A DNA stretch of 64,000 nt from Litoditis marina (lineage: Eukaryota > Nematoda > Chromadorea > Rhabditida > Rhabditidae), in NCBI GenBank assembly GCA_964036275.1, contig CAXIWQ010000225.1, forward strand, positions 62,001 to 126,000, written 5' to 3'. Position numbers and translations under genes: made by a program. This document shows, piece after piece, positions 28,801 through 42,506 of this stretch. Within the stretch, counting starts at the first letter, position 1; each line of letters opens with the position of its first letter. Below the pieces are notes generated by a model, which searched no databases, was not told the DNA's origin, and saw only the letters and a list, made by a program, of their open reading frames with translations.

Positions 28801-30148
28801 TGCTTTGCAGCTACAGAAAAAAGTTAATACGGCTATCAAGTCTGTTGTTCCCAGCTACAAAAACCTGATACGACAATCTATTCTGTGGCGCACAGCCACA
28901 AAATACGAATTAACGCGGTTATCGACTCTTTGCCTTGCAGCTACAGAGAACAGTTTATACGGCTATCAAGTATGTTGCTCCCAGCTAGAAAAACCCAATA
29001 CAACTATCTATTATGTGGCACACAGCCACAAAATACGAATTAACGCGGTTATCGACTATTTGCTTTGCAGCTACAGAAAAAAGTTAATACGGCTATCAAG
29101 TCTGTTGTTCCCAGCTACAAAAACCTGATACGACAATCTATTCTGTGGCGCACAGCCACAAAATACGAATTAACGCGGTTATCGACTCTTTGCCTTGCAG
29201 CTACAGAGAACAGTTCATACGGCTATCAAATATGTTGCTCCCAGCTACAAAAACCTAATACGACAATCTATTCTGTGGCGCACAGCCACAACATACGAAT
29301 TAACGCGGTTATCGACTTTTTGCCCTGCAGCTACAGAGAACAGTTCATACGGCTATCAAGTTGCTCATGGCTACAAAAACCTTATACGACTTTATATTCA
29401 GTGGCGCACAGCCACAAAAGACAAATTTACGCGGTTATTGACTCTTTGCCTTGCAGCTACAGAAAAAAGTTTATACGGCTATCAAGTATGTTGCTCCCAG
29501 CTAGAAAAACCCAATACAACTATCTATTCTGTGGCACACAGCCACAAAATACGAATTAACGCGGTTATCGACTCTTTGCCTTGCAGCTACAGAAAAAAGT
29601 TTATACGGCTATCAAGTCTGTTGCTCATGACTACAAAACCTAATACGACTTTATATTCTGTGGCGCACAGCCACAAAAGACAAATTAACGCGGTTATCAC
29701 CTTATTGCCTTGCAGCTACAGAAAAAAAAGTTTATACGGCTATCAAATCTGTTGCTCGCAGCTACAAAAACCTAATACGACAATCTATTATGTGGCGCAC
29801 AGCCACAAAATACGAATTAACGCTGTTATCGACTCTTTGGCTTGCAGCTACAGAGAAAAGCTTATACGGCTACCAAGTGTGTTGCTCACAGCTACAAGAA
29901 CCTAATACGACTATATATTCTGTGGCGCACAGCCACAAAATACGAATTAACGCTGTTATCGACTCTTTGGCTTGCAGCTACAGAAAAAAGCTTATACGGC
30001 TATCAAGTCTGTTGCTCCCAGCTACAAAAACCTAATACGACTTTATATTCTGTGGCGCACAGCCACAAAAGACAAATTAACGCGGTTATCGACTCTTTGG
30101 CTTGCAGCTACAGAAAAAAGCTTATACGGCTATCAAGTCTGTTGCTCC
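13836..30148 (+). repeat. 8.26-kb satellite block in two near-identical copies
   Basis: Bases ~13,836-21,885 recur at ~22,099-30,148, a shift of 8,263 bp (about 64 monomers), separated by ~213 bp. The order of dozens of distinct variants is preserved. I noticed only a few differences, such as AATCTATTC versus AATAAATTC (23,327) and GGCTATC versus GGCAATC (24,964). On the left, the copies are preceded by different units (TTACCTCTTTGCC versus TCGACTCTTTGGC). On the right, they diverge at GCTCATGGC versus GCTCCCAGC. Near identity over 8 kb suggests a recent duplication. Confidence 0.85.
15195..19842 (+). repeat. Tandem 2,324-bp higher-order unit, two copies
   Basis: Unit 15,195-17,518 is followed directly by a second copy, 17,519 to ~19,842 (about 18 monomers including short ones). 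Shared landmarks 2,324 bp apart include the CATTCCATACGG variant, the CTATTACGAC variant, the AAAAAAATCATACGG unit (16,031/18,355) and the GGTCTGCAGCTAAAG variant. The whole pair is copied again at ~23,458-28,105 by the 8,263-bp duplication, so this shorter tandem is older than the larger one. Confidence 0.85.
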
Positions 30149-32815
30149 CAGCTATAAAAACCTAATACGACTTTATATTCTGTGGCGCACAGCCACAAAA
30201 GACAAATTAACGCGGTTATTGACTCTTTGCCTTGCAGCTACAGGAAAAAGTTCATACGGCTATCAAGTCTGTTGCTCCCAGCTACAAGAACCTGATACGA
30301 CTATCTTTTCTGTGGCGCACAGCCACGAAATACAAATTAACGCGGTTATCGACTTTTCGGCTTGCAGTTACAGAAAAAAAAATCACACGGCTATCAAGTC
30401 TGTTGCTCACAACTACAAAAACCTAATACGACTGTACATCCTGTGGCGCACAGCCACAAAAGACAGTTTAACGCGGTTATTGACTCTTTGCCTTGCAGCT
30501 ACAGAAAAAAATTATACGGCTATCAAGTCTGTTGCTCCCAGCTACAAAAACCTAATACGACTTTATATTCTGTGGCGCACAGCCACAAAATACAAATTAA
30601 CGCGGTTATTGACTCTTTGCCGTGCAGCTACAGAAAAAAGTTTATACGGCTATCAAGTCTGTTGCTCCCAGCTACAAAAACCTAATACGACAATCTTTTC
30701 TGTGGTGCACAAGCAGAAAATACGAATTAACGCGGTTATCGACTCTTTGCCTTGCAGCTACAGAGAACAGTTTATACGGCTATCAAGTATGTTGCTCCCA
30801 GCTAGAAAAACCCAATACAACTATCTATTCTGTGGCACACAGCCACAAAATACGAATTAACGCGGTTATCGACTATTTGCTTTGCAGCTACAGAAAAAAG
30901 TTAATACGGCTATCAAGTCTGTTGTTCCCAGCTACAAAAACCTGATACGACAATCTATTCTGTGGCGCACAGCCACAAAATACGAATTAACGCGGTTATC
31001 GACTCTTTGCCTTGCAGCTACAGAGAACAGTTTATACGGTTATCAAGTATGTTGCTCCCAGCTAGAAAAACCCAATACAACTATCTATTCTGTGGCACAC
31101 AGCCACAAAATACGAATTAACGCGGTTATCGACTATTTGCTTTGCAGCTACAGAAAAAAGTTAATACGGCTATCAAGTCTGTTGTTCCCAGCTACAAAAA
31201 CCTGATACGACAATCTATTCTGTGGCGCACAGCCACAAAATACGAATTAACGCGGTTATCGACTCTTTGCCTTGCAGCTACAGAGAACAGTTCATACGGC
31301 TATCAAATATGTTGCTCCCAGCTACAAAAACCTAATACGACAATCTATTCTGTGGCGCACAGCCACAACATACGAATTAACGCGGTTATCGACTTTTTGC
31401 CCTGCAGCTACAGAGAACAGTTCATACGGCTATCAAGTTGCTCATGGCTACAAAAACCTTATACGACTTTATATTCAGTGGCGCACAGCCACAAAAGACA
31501 AATTTACGCGGTTATTGACTCTTTGCCTTGCAGCTACAGAAAAAAGTTTATACGGCTATCAAGTATGTTGCTCCCAGCTAGAAAAACCCAATACAACTAT
31601 CTATTCTGTGGCACACAGCCACAAAATACGAATTAACGCGGTTATCGACTCTTTGCCTTGCAGCTACAGAAAAAAGTTTATACGGCTATCAAGTCTGTTG
31701 CTCATGGCTACAAAAACCTAATACGACTTTATATTCTGTGGCGCACAGCCACAAAAGACAAATTAACGCGGTTATCACCTTATTGCCTTGCAGCTACAGA
31801 AAAAAAAGTTTATACGGCTATCAAATCTGTTGCTCGCAGCTACAAAAACCTAATACGACAATCTATTATGTGGCGCACAGCCACAAAATACGAATTAACG
31901 CTGTTATCGACTCTTTGGCTTGCAGCTACAGAGAAAAGCTTATACGGCTACCAAGTGTGTTGCTCACAGCTACAAGAACTTAATACGACTATATATTCTG
32001 TGGCGCACAGCCACAAAATACGAATTAACGCTGTTATCGACTCTTTGGCTTGCAGCTACAGAAAAAAGCTTATACGGCTATCAAGTCTGTTGCTCCCAGC
32101 TACAAAAACCTAATACGACTTTATATTCTGTGGCGCACAGCCACAAAAGACAAATTAACGCGGTTATCGACTCTTTGGCTTGCAGCTACAGAAAAAAGCT
32201 TATACGGCTATCAAGTCTGTTGCTCCCAGCTATAAAAACCTAATACGACTTTATATTCTGTGGCGCACAGCCACAAAAGACAAATTAACGCGGTTATTGA
32301 CTCTTTGCCTTGCAGCTACAGGAAAAAGTTCATACGGCTATCAAGTCTGTTGCTCCCAGCTACAAGAACCTGATACGACTATCTTTTCTGTGGCGCACAG
32401 CCACGAAATACAAATTAACGCGGTTATCGACTTTTCGGCTTGCAGTTACAGAAAAAAAATCACACGGCTATCAAGTCTGTTGCTCACAACTACAAAAACC
32501 TAATACGACTGTACATCCTGTGGCGCACAGCCACAAAAGACAGTTTAACGCGGTTATTGACTCTTTGCCTTGCAGCTACAGAAAAAAATTATACGGCTAT
32601 CAAGTCTGTTGCTCCCAGCTACAAAAACCTAATACGACTTTATATTCTGTGGCGCACAGCCACAAAATACAAATTAACGCGGTTATTGACTCTTTGCCGT
32701 GCAGCTACAGAAAAAAGTTTATACGGCTATCAAGTCTGTTGCTCCCAGCTACAAAAACCTAATACGACAATCTTTTCTGTGGTGCACAAGCAGAAAATAC
32801 GAATTAACGCGGTTA
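28735..32815 (+). repeat. Tandem ~2,077-bp higher-order unit, two copies
   Basis: The series at ~28,735-30,738 recurs at ~30,812-32,815, a shift of 2,077-2,078 bp (about 16 monomers). Landmarks in both include GTTGTTCCCAGC, CAACATACGAATT, the AAGCTT-bearing subfamily, a GCTATAAAAACC unit and a rare degenerate dyad, GTGGTGCACAAGCAG (30,702 and 32,780). The copies diverge where the second continues into CTGTGGCTTGCATTTACAG. Confidence 0.82.
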
Positions 32816-33225
32816 TTGACTCTGTGGCTTGCATTTACAGAGAACAGTTCATACGGCTATCACGTCTGTTGCTCCCAGCTACAAAAACCGAATACGACTT
32901 TATATTCTGTGGCGCACAGCCACAAAAGACAAATTAACGCGGTTATCGACTCTTTGGCTTGCAGTTACAGAGAAAAGTTCATACGGCTATCCAGTCTGTT
33001 GCTCCCAGCTACAAAGACTTAAAACGACTATCTATTTTGTGGCGCACAGCCACGAAATACGAATTAACGCGGTTATCGACTCATTGGCTTGCAGCTACGG
33101 AAAAAAGTTTATACGGCTATCAAGTCTGTTGCTCCCAGCTACAAAAACCTAATACGACTTTTTATTATGTGGCGCACAGCCACAAAAGACAGATTAACGC
33201 GGTTATTGACTCTTTGCCTTGCAGC

Positions 33226-36200
33226 TACAGAAAACAATTTATACGGCTATCAAGTATGTTGCTCCCAGCTAGAAAAAACCAATACAACTATCTATTCTGT
33301 GGCACACAGCCACAAAATACGAATTAACGCGGTTATCGACTCTTTGCCTTGCAGCTACAGAGAAAAGTTTATACGGCTATCAAGTCTGTTGCTCATGGCT
33401 ACAAAAACCTAATACGACTTTATATTCTGTGGCACACAGCCACAAAATACGATATAACGCGGTTATCGACTCTTTGCCTTGCAGCTACAGAGAACAGTTC
33501 ATACGGCTATCAAATATGTTGCTCCCAGCTACAAAAACCTAATACGACAATCTATTCTGTGGCGCACAGCCACAAAATACGAATAAACGCGGTTATCGAC
33601 TCTTTGCCTTGCAGCTACAGAGAACAGTTCATACGGCTATCAAATCTGTTGCTCCCAGCTACAAAAACCTAATACGACAATCTATTCTGTGGCGCACAGC
33701 CACAAAATACGAATTATCGCGGTTATCGACTTGTTGACTTGCAGTTACAGAGATAAGTTCATACGGCTATCAAGTCTGTTGCTCCCAGCTACAAAAACCT
33801 AATACGACTATATATTCTGTGGCGCACAGCCACAAAAGACGAATTAACGCGGTTATTGACTCTTTGCCTTGCAGCTACAGAAACAAAGTTTATGCGGCTA
33901 TCAAGTCTGTTGCTCCCAGCTACAAAAACCTAATACGACAATCTATTCTGTGGCGCACAGCCACAAAAACGAATCAACGCGGTTATTGACATTTTGACTT
34001 GCAGCTACAAAAAAAAATCATACGGCTATCAAGTCTGTTGCTCCCAACTACAAAAACATATAACGACTTTATATTCTGTGGCGCACAGCCATAAAATACA
34101 AATTAACGCGGTTATTGACTCTTTGCCTTGCAGTTACAGAGAACATTTCATACGGCTATCAAATCTGTTGCTCCCAACTACAAAAACATATTACGACTTT
34201 ACATTCTGTGGCGCACAGCCATAAAATACAAATTAACGCGGTTATTGACTCTTTGACTTGCAGTTACAGAGATAAGTTCATACGGCTATCAAGTCTGTTG
34301 CTCCCAGCTACAAAAACCTAATACGACTATATATTCTGTGGCGCACAGCCACAAAAGACGAATCAACGCGGTTATTGACTCTTTGCCTTGCAGCTACAGA
34401 AAAAAGTTTATACGGCTATCAAGTCTGTTGCTCCCAGCTACAAAAACCTAATACGACTTTATATTCTGTGGCGCACAGCCACAAAAGACGAATTAACGCG
34501 GTTATTGACTCTTTGCCTTGCAGCTACAGAAACAAAGTTTATGCGGCTATCAAGTCTGTTGCTCCCAGCTACAAAAACCTAATACGACAATCTATTCTGT
34601 GGCGCACAGCCACAAAAACGAATTAACGCGGTTATTGACATTTTGACTTGCAGCTACAAAAAAAAATCATACGGCTATCAAGTCTGTTGCTCCCAACTAC
34701 AAAAACATATAACGACTTTATATTCTGTGGCGCACAGCCATAAAATACAAATTAACGCGGTTATTGACTCTTTGCCTTGCAGTTACAGAGAACATTTCAT
34801 ACGGCTATCAAATCTGTTGCTCCCAACTACAAAAACATATTACGACTTTATATTCTGTGGCGCACAGCCATAAAATACAAATTAACGCGGTTATTGACTC
34901 TTTGACTTGCAGTTACAGAGATAAGTTCATACGGCTATCAAGTCTGTTGCTCCCAGCTACAAAAACCTAATACGACTATATATTCTGTGGCGCACAGCCA
35001 CAAAAGACGAATTAACGCGGTTATTGACTCTTTGCCTTGCAGCTACAGAAAAAAGTTTATACGGCTATCAAGTCTGTTGCTCCCAGCTACAAAAACCTAA
35101 TACGACTTTATATTCTGTGGCGCACAGCCACAAAAGATTTTACGCGGTTATTGACTCTTTGCCGTGCAGCTACAGAAAAAAAGTTTATACGGCTATCAAG
35201 TATGTTGCTCCCAGCTACAAAAACCTAATACGACTATCTATTCTGTGGCGCACAGCCACAAAATACGAATTAACGCGGTTATCGACTGTTTGCTTTGCAG
35301 CTACAGAAAAAAGTTGATACGGCTATCAAGTATGTTGTTCCCAGCTACAAAAACCTGATACGACAATCTATTCTGTGGCGCACAGCCACAAAATTCAAAT
35401 TAACGCGGTTATCGACTCTTTGCCTTGCAGCTACAGAGAACAGTTCATACGGCTATCAAATATGTTGCTCCCAGCTACAAAAACCTAATACGACAATCTA
35501 TTCTGTGGCGCACAGCCACAAAATACGAATTAACGCGGTTATCGACTCTTTGCCTTGCAGCTACAGAAAAAAGTTTATACGGCTATCAGGTCTGTTGCTC
35601 ATGGCTACAAAAAACCTAATACGACTTTATATTCTGTGGCGCACAGCCACAAAAGACAAATTAACGCGGTTATTGACTCTTTGCCTTGCAGCTACAGAAA
35701 AAAGTTTATACGGCTATCAAGTATGTTGCTCCCAGCTACAAAAACCTAATACGACTATCTATTCTGTGGCGCACAGCCACAAAATACGAATTAACGCGGT
35801 TATCGACTGTTTGCTTTGCAGCTACAGAAAAAAGTTGATACGGCTATCAAGTATGTTGTTCCCAGCTACAAAAACCTGATACGACAATCTATTCTGTGGC
35901 GCACAGCCACAAAATTCAAATTAACGCGGTTATCGACTCTTTGCCTTGCAGCTACAGAAAAAAGTTTATACGGCTATCAAGTCTGTTGCTCATGGCTACA
36001 AAAACCTAATACGACTTTATATTCTGTGGCGCACAGCCACAAAAGACAAATTAACGCGGTTATTACCTCTTTGCCTTGCAGCTGCAGAAAAAAGTTCATA
36101 CGGCTATCAAGTCTGTTGCTCCCAGCTACAAAAACCTAATACGACTTTATATTCTGTGGCGCACAGCCACAAAAGACAAATTAACGCGGTTATTGACTCT

Positions 36201-39200
36201 TTGCCGTGCAGCTACAGAAAAAAGTTTATACGGCTATCAAGTATGTTGCTCCCAGCTACAAAAACCTAATACGACTATCTATTCTGTGGCGCACAGCCAC
36301 AAAATACGAATTAACGCGGTTATCGACTGTTTGTTTTGCAGCTACAGAAAAAAGTTAATACGGCTATCAAGTCGGTTGCTCCCAGCTACAAAAACCTAAT
36401 ACGACAATCTATTCTGTGGCGCACAGCCACAAAAACGAATTAACGCGGTTATCGACATTTTGACTTGCAGCTACAAAAAAAATCATACGGCTATCAAGTC
36501 TGTTGCTCCCAACTACAAAAATATAGTACGACTTTATATTCTGTGGCGCACAGCCACAAAATACAAATTAACGCGGTTATTGACTCTTTGCCGTGCAGCT
36601 ACAGAAAACAATTTATACGGCTATCAAGTATGTTGCTCCCAGCTAGAAAAAACCAATACAACTATCTATTCTGTGGCACACAGCCACAAAATACGAATTA
36701 ACGCGGTTATCGACTCTTTGCCTTGCAGCTACAGAGAAAAGTTTATACGGCTATCAAGTCTGTTGCTCATGGCTACAAAAACCTAATACGACTTTATATT
36801 CTGTGGCACACAGCCACAAAATACGATATAACGCGGTTATCGACTCTTTGCCTTGCAGCTACAGAGAACAGTTCATACGGCTATCAAATATGTTGCTCCC
36901 AGCTACAAAAACCTAATACGACAATCTATTCTGTGGCGCACAGCCACAAAATACGAATAAACGCGGTTATCGACTCTTTGCCTTGCAGCTACAGAGAACA
37001 GTTCATACGGCTATCAAATCTGTTGCTCCCAGCTACAAAAACCTAATACGACAATCTATTCTGTGGCGCACAGCCACAAAATACGAATTATCGCGGTTAT
37101 CGACTTGTTGACTTGCAGTTACAGAGATAAGTTCATACGGCTATCAAGTCTGTTGCTCCCAGCTACAAAAACCTAATACGACTATATATTCTGTGGCGCA
37201 CAGCCACAAAAGACGAATTAACGCGGTTATTGACTCTTTGCCTTGCAGCTACAGAAACAAAGTTTATGCGGCTATCAAGTCTGTTGCTCCCAGCTACAAA
37301 AACCTAATACGACAATCTATTCTGTGGCGCACAGCCACAAAAACGAATCAACGCGGTTATTGACATTTTGACTTGCAGCTACAAAAAAAAATCATACGGC
37401 TATCAAGTCTGTTGCTCCCAACTACAAAAACATATAACGACTTTATATTCTGTGGCGCACAGCCATAAAATACAAATTAACGCGGTTATTGACTCTTTGC
37501 CTTGCAGTTACAGAGAACATTTCATACGGCTATCAAATCTGTTGCTCCCAACTACAAAAACATATTACGACTTTACATTCTGTGGCGCACAGCCATAAAA
37601 TACAAATTAACGCGGTTATTGACTCTTTGACTTGCAGTTACAGAGATAAGTTCATACGGCTATCAAGTCTGTTGCTCCCAGCTACAAAAACCTAATACGA
37701 CTATATATTCTGTGGCGCACAGCCACAAAAGACGAATCAACGCGGTTATTGACTCTTTGCCTTGCAGCTACAGAAAAAAGTTTATACGGCTATCAAGTCT
37801 GTTGCTCCCAGCTACAAAAACCTAATACGACTTTATATTCTGTGGCGCACAGCCACAAAAGACGAATTAACGCGGTTATTGACTCTTTGCCTTGCAGCTA
37901 CAGAAACAAAGTTTATGCGGCTATCAAGTCTGTTGCTCCCAGCTACAAAAACCTAATACGACAATCTATTCTGTGGCGCACAGCCACAAAAACGAATTAA
38001 CGCGGTTATTGACATTTTGACTTGCAGCTACAAAAAAAAATCATACGGCTATCAAGTCTGTTGCTCCCAACTACAAAAACATATAACGACTTTATATTCT
38101 GTGGCGCACAGCCATAAAATACAAATTAACGCGGTTATTGACTCTTTGCCTTGCAGTTACAGAGAACATTTCATACGGCTATCAAATCTGTTGCTCCCAA
38201 CTACAAAAACATATTACGACTTTATATTCTGTGGCGCACAGCCATAAAATACAAATTAACGCGGTTATTGACTCTTTGACTTGCAGTTACAGAGATAAGT
38301 TCATACGGCTATCAAGTCTGTTGCTCCCAGCTACAAAAACCTAATACGACTATATATTCTGTGGCGCACAGCCACAAAAGACGAATTAACGCGGTTATTG
38401 ACTCTTTGCCTTGCAGCTACAGAAAAAAGTTTATACGGCTATCAAGTCTGTTGCTCCCAGCTACAAAAACCTAATACGACTTTATATTCTGTGGCGCACA
38501 GCCACAAAAGATTTTACGCGGTTATTGACTCTTTGCCGTGCAGCTACAGAAAAAAAGTTTATACGGCTATCAAGTATGTTGCTCCCAGCTACAAAAACCT
38601 AATACGACTATCTATTCTGTGGCGCACAGCCACAAAATACGAATTAACGCGGTTATCGACTGTTTGCTTTGCAGCTACAGAAAAAAGTTGATACGGCTAT
38701 CAAGTATGTTGTTCCCAGCTACAAAAACCTGATACGACAATCTATTCTGTGGCGCACAGCCACAAAATTCAAATTAACGCGGTTATCGACTCTTTGCCTT
38801 GCAGCTACAGAGAACAGTTCATACGGCTATCAAATATGTTGCTCCCAGCTACAAAAACCTAATACGACAATCTATTCTGTGGCGCACAGCCACAAAATAC
38901 GAATTAACGCGGTTATCGACTCTTTGCCTTGCAGCTACAGAAAAAAGTTTATACGGCTATCAGGTCTGTTGCTCATGGCTACAAAAACCTAATACGACTT
39001 TATATTCTGTGGCGCACAGCCACAAAAGACAAATTAACGCGGTTATTGACTCTTTGCCTTGCAGCTACAGAAAAAAGTTTATACGGCTATCAAGTATGTT
39101 GCTCCCAGCTACAAAAACCTAATACGACTATCTATTCTGTGGCGCACAGCCACAAAATACGAATTAACGCGGTTATCGACTGTTTGCTTTGCAGCTACAG

Positions 39201-39970
39201 AAAAAAGTTGATACGGCTATCAAGTATGTTGTTCCCAGCTACAAAAACCTGATACGACAATCTATTCTGTGGCGCACAGCCACAAAATTCAAATTAACGC
39301 GGTTATCGACTCTTTGCCTTGCAGCTACAGAAAAAAGTTTATACGGCTATCAAGTCTGTTGCTCATGGCTACAAAAACCTAATACGACTTTATATTCTGT
39401 GGCGCACAGCCACAAAAGACAAATTAACGCGGTTATTACCTCTTTGCCTTGCAGCTGCAGAAAAAAGTTCATACGGCTATCAAGTCTGTTGCTCCCAGCT
39501 ACAAAAACCTAATACGACTTTATATTCTGTGGCGCACAGCCACAAAAGACAAATTAACGCGGTTATTGACTCTTTGCCGTGCAGCTACAGAAAAAAGTTT
39601 ATACGGCTATCAAGTATGTTGCTCCCAGCTACAAAAACCTAATACGACTATCTATTCTGTGGCGCACAGCCACAAAATACGAATTAACGCGGTTATCGAC
39701 TGTTTGTTTTGCAGCTACAGAAAAAAGTTAATACGGCTATCAAGTCGGTTGCTCCCAGCTACAAAAACCTAATACGACAATCTATTCTGTGGCGCACAGC
39801 CACAAAAACGAATTAACGCGGTTATCGACATTTTGACTTGCAGCTACAAAAAAAATCATACGGCTATCAAGTCTGTTGCTCCCAACTACAAAAATATAGT
39901 ACGACTTTATATTCTGTGGCGCACAGCCACAAAATACAAATTAACGCGGTTATTGACTCTTTGCCGTGCA
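33226..39970 (+). repeat. Tandem 3,374-bp higher-order unit, two copies
   Basis: Unit ~33,226-36,599 is followed directly by ~36,600-39,970 (about 26 monomers). Landmarks include AAAACAATTTATACGG, the AAAAAAAAATCATACGG units, GCCATAAAATAC dyad variants, an AAAGATTTTACGCGG deletion variant and a CAGCTGCAG unit. One difference is the A-run at 35,606 (six A) versus its partner near 38,980 (five A), which makes the shift 3,373 beyond that point. Inside each copy a ~649-bp, five-monomer block is itself repeated (33,994 to 34,643). Confidence 0.85.
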
Positions 39971-41005
39971 GCTACAGGAAAAAGGTTATACGGCTATCAA
40001 GTATGTTGCTCCCAGCTACAAAAACCTAATACGACTTTATATTCTGTGGCGCACAGCCACAAAAGACAAATTAACGCGGTTATTGACTCTTTGCCGTGCA
40101 GCTACAGGAAAAAGGTTATACGGCTATCAAGTATGTTGCTCCCAGCTAACAAAACCTAATACGACTATATATTCTGTGGCGCACAGCCACAAAAGACGAA
40201 TTAACGCGGTTATTGACTCTTTGCCTCGCAGTTACAGAGAACATTTTATACGGCTATCAAATCTGTTGCTCCCAGCTACAAAAACCTAATACGACAATCT
40301 ATTCTGTGGCGCACAGCCACAGAGACGAATTAACGCGGTTATTGACATTTTGACTTGCAGCTACAAAAAAAAATCATACGGCTATCAAGTCTGTTGCTTC
40401 CAACTACAGAAACATAATACGACAATCTATTCTGTGGCGCACAGCCACAAAAGACAAATTAACGCGGTTATTACCTCTTTGCCTTGCAGCTACAGAAAAA
40501 AATTCATACGGCTATCAAGTCTGTTGCTCCCAGCTACGAAAACCTAATACGACCTTATCTATTCTGTGGCGCACAGCCACAAAATACGAATTAACGCGGT
40601 TATCGACTGTTTGCTTTGCAGCTACAGAAAAAAGTTTATACGGCTATCAAGTCTGTTGCTCCCAGCTACAAAAACCTAATACGACTTTATATTCTGTGGC
40701 GCACAGCCACAAAAGATTTTACGCGGTTATTGACTCTTTGCCGTGCAGCTACAGAAAAAAAGTTTATACGGCTATCAAGTCTGTTGCTCATGGCTACAAA
40801 AACCTAATACGACTTTATATTCTGTGGCGCACAGCCACAAAAGACAAATTAACGCGGTTATTACCTCTTTGCCTTGCAGTTACAGAAAAAAGTTTATATG
40901 GCTATCAAGTATGTTGCTCCCAGCTAGAAAAACCCAATACAACTATCTATTCTGTGGCGCACAGCCACAAAATACGAATTTACGCGGTTATCGACTGTTT
41001 GTTTT

Positions 41006-41366
41006 AATAATAATAATGAGTTTATCAATACACTGTATAACAATCAAGTGAGAGACGAATTGATAACATATGAATTGATGTTTAAGGCTAGTAAAACAGA
41101 GAGCAATACATAGAATTGCATTAGTTTGAGGAATAAACTGATTTAGAAATGAACGACATGTCTATTTACGAGGTGGAAGTGGTTCCCATAATGGGTTGAT
41201 GTGAAAACGAAAACCATAGCGAGCAAAGTACACATCAGATATAAATGGGGCCAGATGAGGATCAGATTTATAGTAACGATAGAAAGCACTATAACGGAAA
41301 CGTGTTTCATCTCTACACATCAAATGCAACTGAGAAACGGCCTTTTGAACTTTCTGGAGAGAGGGG
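41006..41366. other. Unique 361-bp insert in satellite, copy 1
   Basis: The satellite stops at GACTGTTTGTTTT and resumes at CCTTGCAGCTACAG. Between them lie 361 bp with no resemblance to the monomer, starting with (AAT)n and ending GGAGAGAGGGG. No terminal inverted repeat and no clear target duplication is visible. Reading frames through it lack an ATG of useful length, so I do not call a gene. If read on the minus strand it ends in an ATT-type microsatellite and A-rich tail, which would fit a short 5'-truncated non-LTR element, but this is weak. It may equally be captured flanking DNA. Confidence 0.8.
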
Positions 41367-42145
41367 CCTTGCAGCTACAGAGAACAGTTCATACGGCTAT
41401 CAAATCTGTTGCTCCCAGCTACAAAAACCTAATACGACAATCTATTCTGTGGCGCACAGCCACAAAGACGAATTAACGCGGTTATTGACATTTTGACTTG
41501 CAGCTACAAAAAAAATCATACGGCTATCAAGTCTGTTGCTTCCAACTACAGAAACATAATACGACAATCTATTCTGTGGCGCACAGCCACAAAACACGAA
41601 ATATCGCGGTTATCGACTTGTTGGCTTGCAGCTACAGAGAAAAGTTCATACGGCTATCAAGTCTGTTGCTCCCAGCTACAAAAACCTGATACGACAGTCT
41701 ATTCTGTGGCGCACAGCCACAAAAGACAAATTAACGCGGTTATTACCTCTTTGCCTTGCAGCTACAGAAAAAAGTTCATACGGCTATCAAATCTGTTGCT
41801 CCCAGCTACAAAAACCTAATACGACTTTATATTCTGTGGCGCACAGCCACAAAAGATTTTACGCGGTTATTGACTCTTTGCCGTGCAGCTACAGAAAAAA
41901 AGTTTATACGGCTATCAAGTCTGTTGCTCATGGCTACAAAAACCTAATACGACTTTATATTCTGTGGCGCACAGCCACAAAAGACAAATTAACGCGGTTA
42001 TTACCTCTTTGCCTTGCAGTTACAGAAAAAAGTTTATATGGCTATCAAGTATGTTGCTCCCAGCTAGAAAAACCCAATACAACTATCTATTCTGTGGCGC
42101 ACAGCCACAAAATACGAATTTACGCGGTTATCGACTGTTTGTTTT
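41367..42145 (+). repeat. 130-bp satellite, six monomers between inserts
   Basis: This is a run of about six monomers (779 bp) separating the two copies of the unique insert. The units are of the common types, including one AAAGATTTTACGCGG deletion variant near 41,852 and one GCTCATGGC unit. The right edge, GTTTGTTTT, is identical to the left edge of the first insert, as expected from a block duplication. Confidence 0.95.
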
Positions 42146-42506
42146 AATAATAATGATGAGTTTATCAATACACTGTATAACAATCAAGTGAGAGACGAAT
42201 TGATAACATATGAATTGATGTTTAAGGCTAGTAAAACAGAGAGCAATACATAGAATTGCATTAGTTTGAGGAATAAACTGATTTAGAAATGAACGACATG
42301 TCTATTTACGAGGTGGAAGTGGTTCCCATAATGGGTTGATGTGAAAACGAAAACCATAGCGAGCAAAGTACACATCAGATATAAATGGGGCCAGATGAGG
42401 ATCAGATTTATAGTAACGATAGAAAGCACTATAACGGAAACGTGTTTCATCTCTACACATCAAATGCAACTGAGAAACGGCCTTTTGAACTTTCTGGAGA
42501 GAGGGG
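42146..42506. other. Unique 361-bp insert in satellite, copy 2
   Basis: This is a near-perfect second copy of the insert at 41,006, 1,140 bp downstream. The only difference I found is in the leading AAT microsatellite (TAATGATGAG). It has the same junctions with satellite on both sides, so it arose by duplication of the surrounding block, not by a second independent insertion. Confidence 0.85.

Larger units (their letters stand above)
1..41005 (+). repeat. 130-bp satellite array, main segment
   Basis: This is a continuous head-to-tail array of a ~130-bp monomer, already in progress at base 1. Monomer starts (CAGCTACAGA) are seen at 131, 261 and 385, and so on. Units are 130 bp apart, with a recurrent 124-bp variant (261-384) that lacks 7 bp of the GACAATCTATT region. 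All units face the same way. Variation is mostly point substitutions, e.g. GCTCCCAGC versus GCTCATGGC and AATACGA versus AAGACAA. Because 130 is not a multiple of 3, the array gives overlapping short reading frames in all plus-strand frames. These begin at TTG and are by-products of the repeat, not genes. A centromeric or heterochromatic role is possible but nothing here proves it. Confidence 0.98.

Noticed and set aside
41201..41476. Reading frame running from the unique insert into satellite (also at 42,341)
   Set aside because: It begins at GTG, runs out of the insert into satellite, and resembles no protein I recognise.
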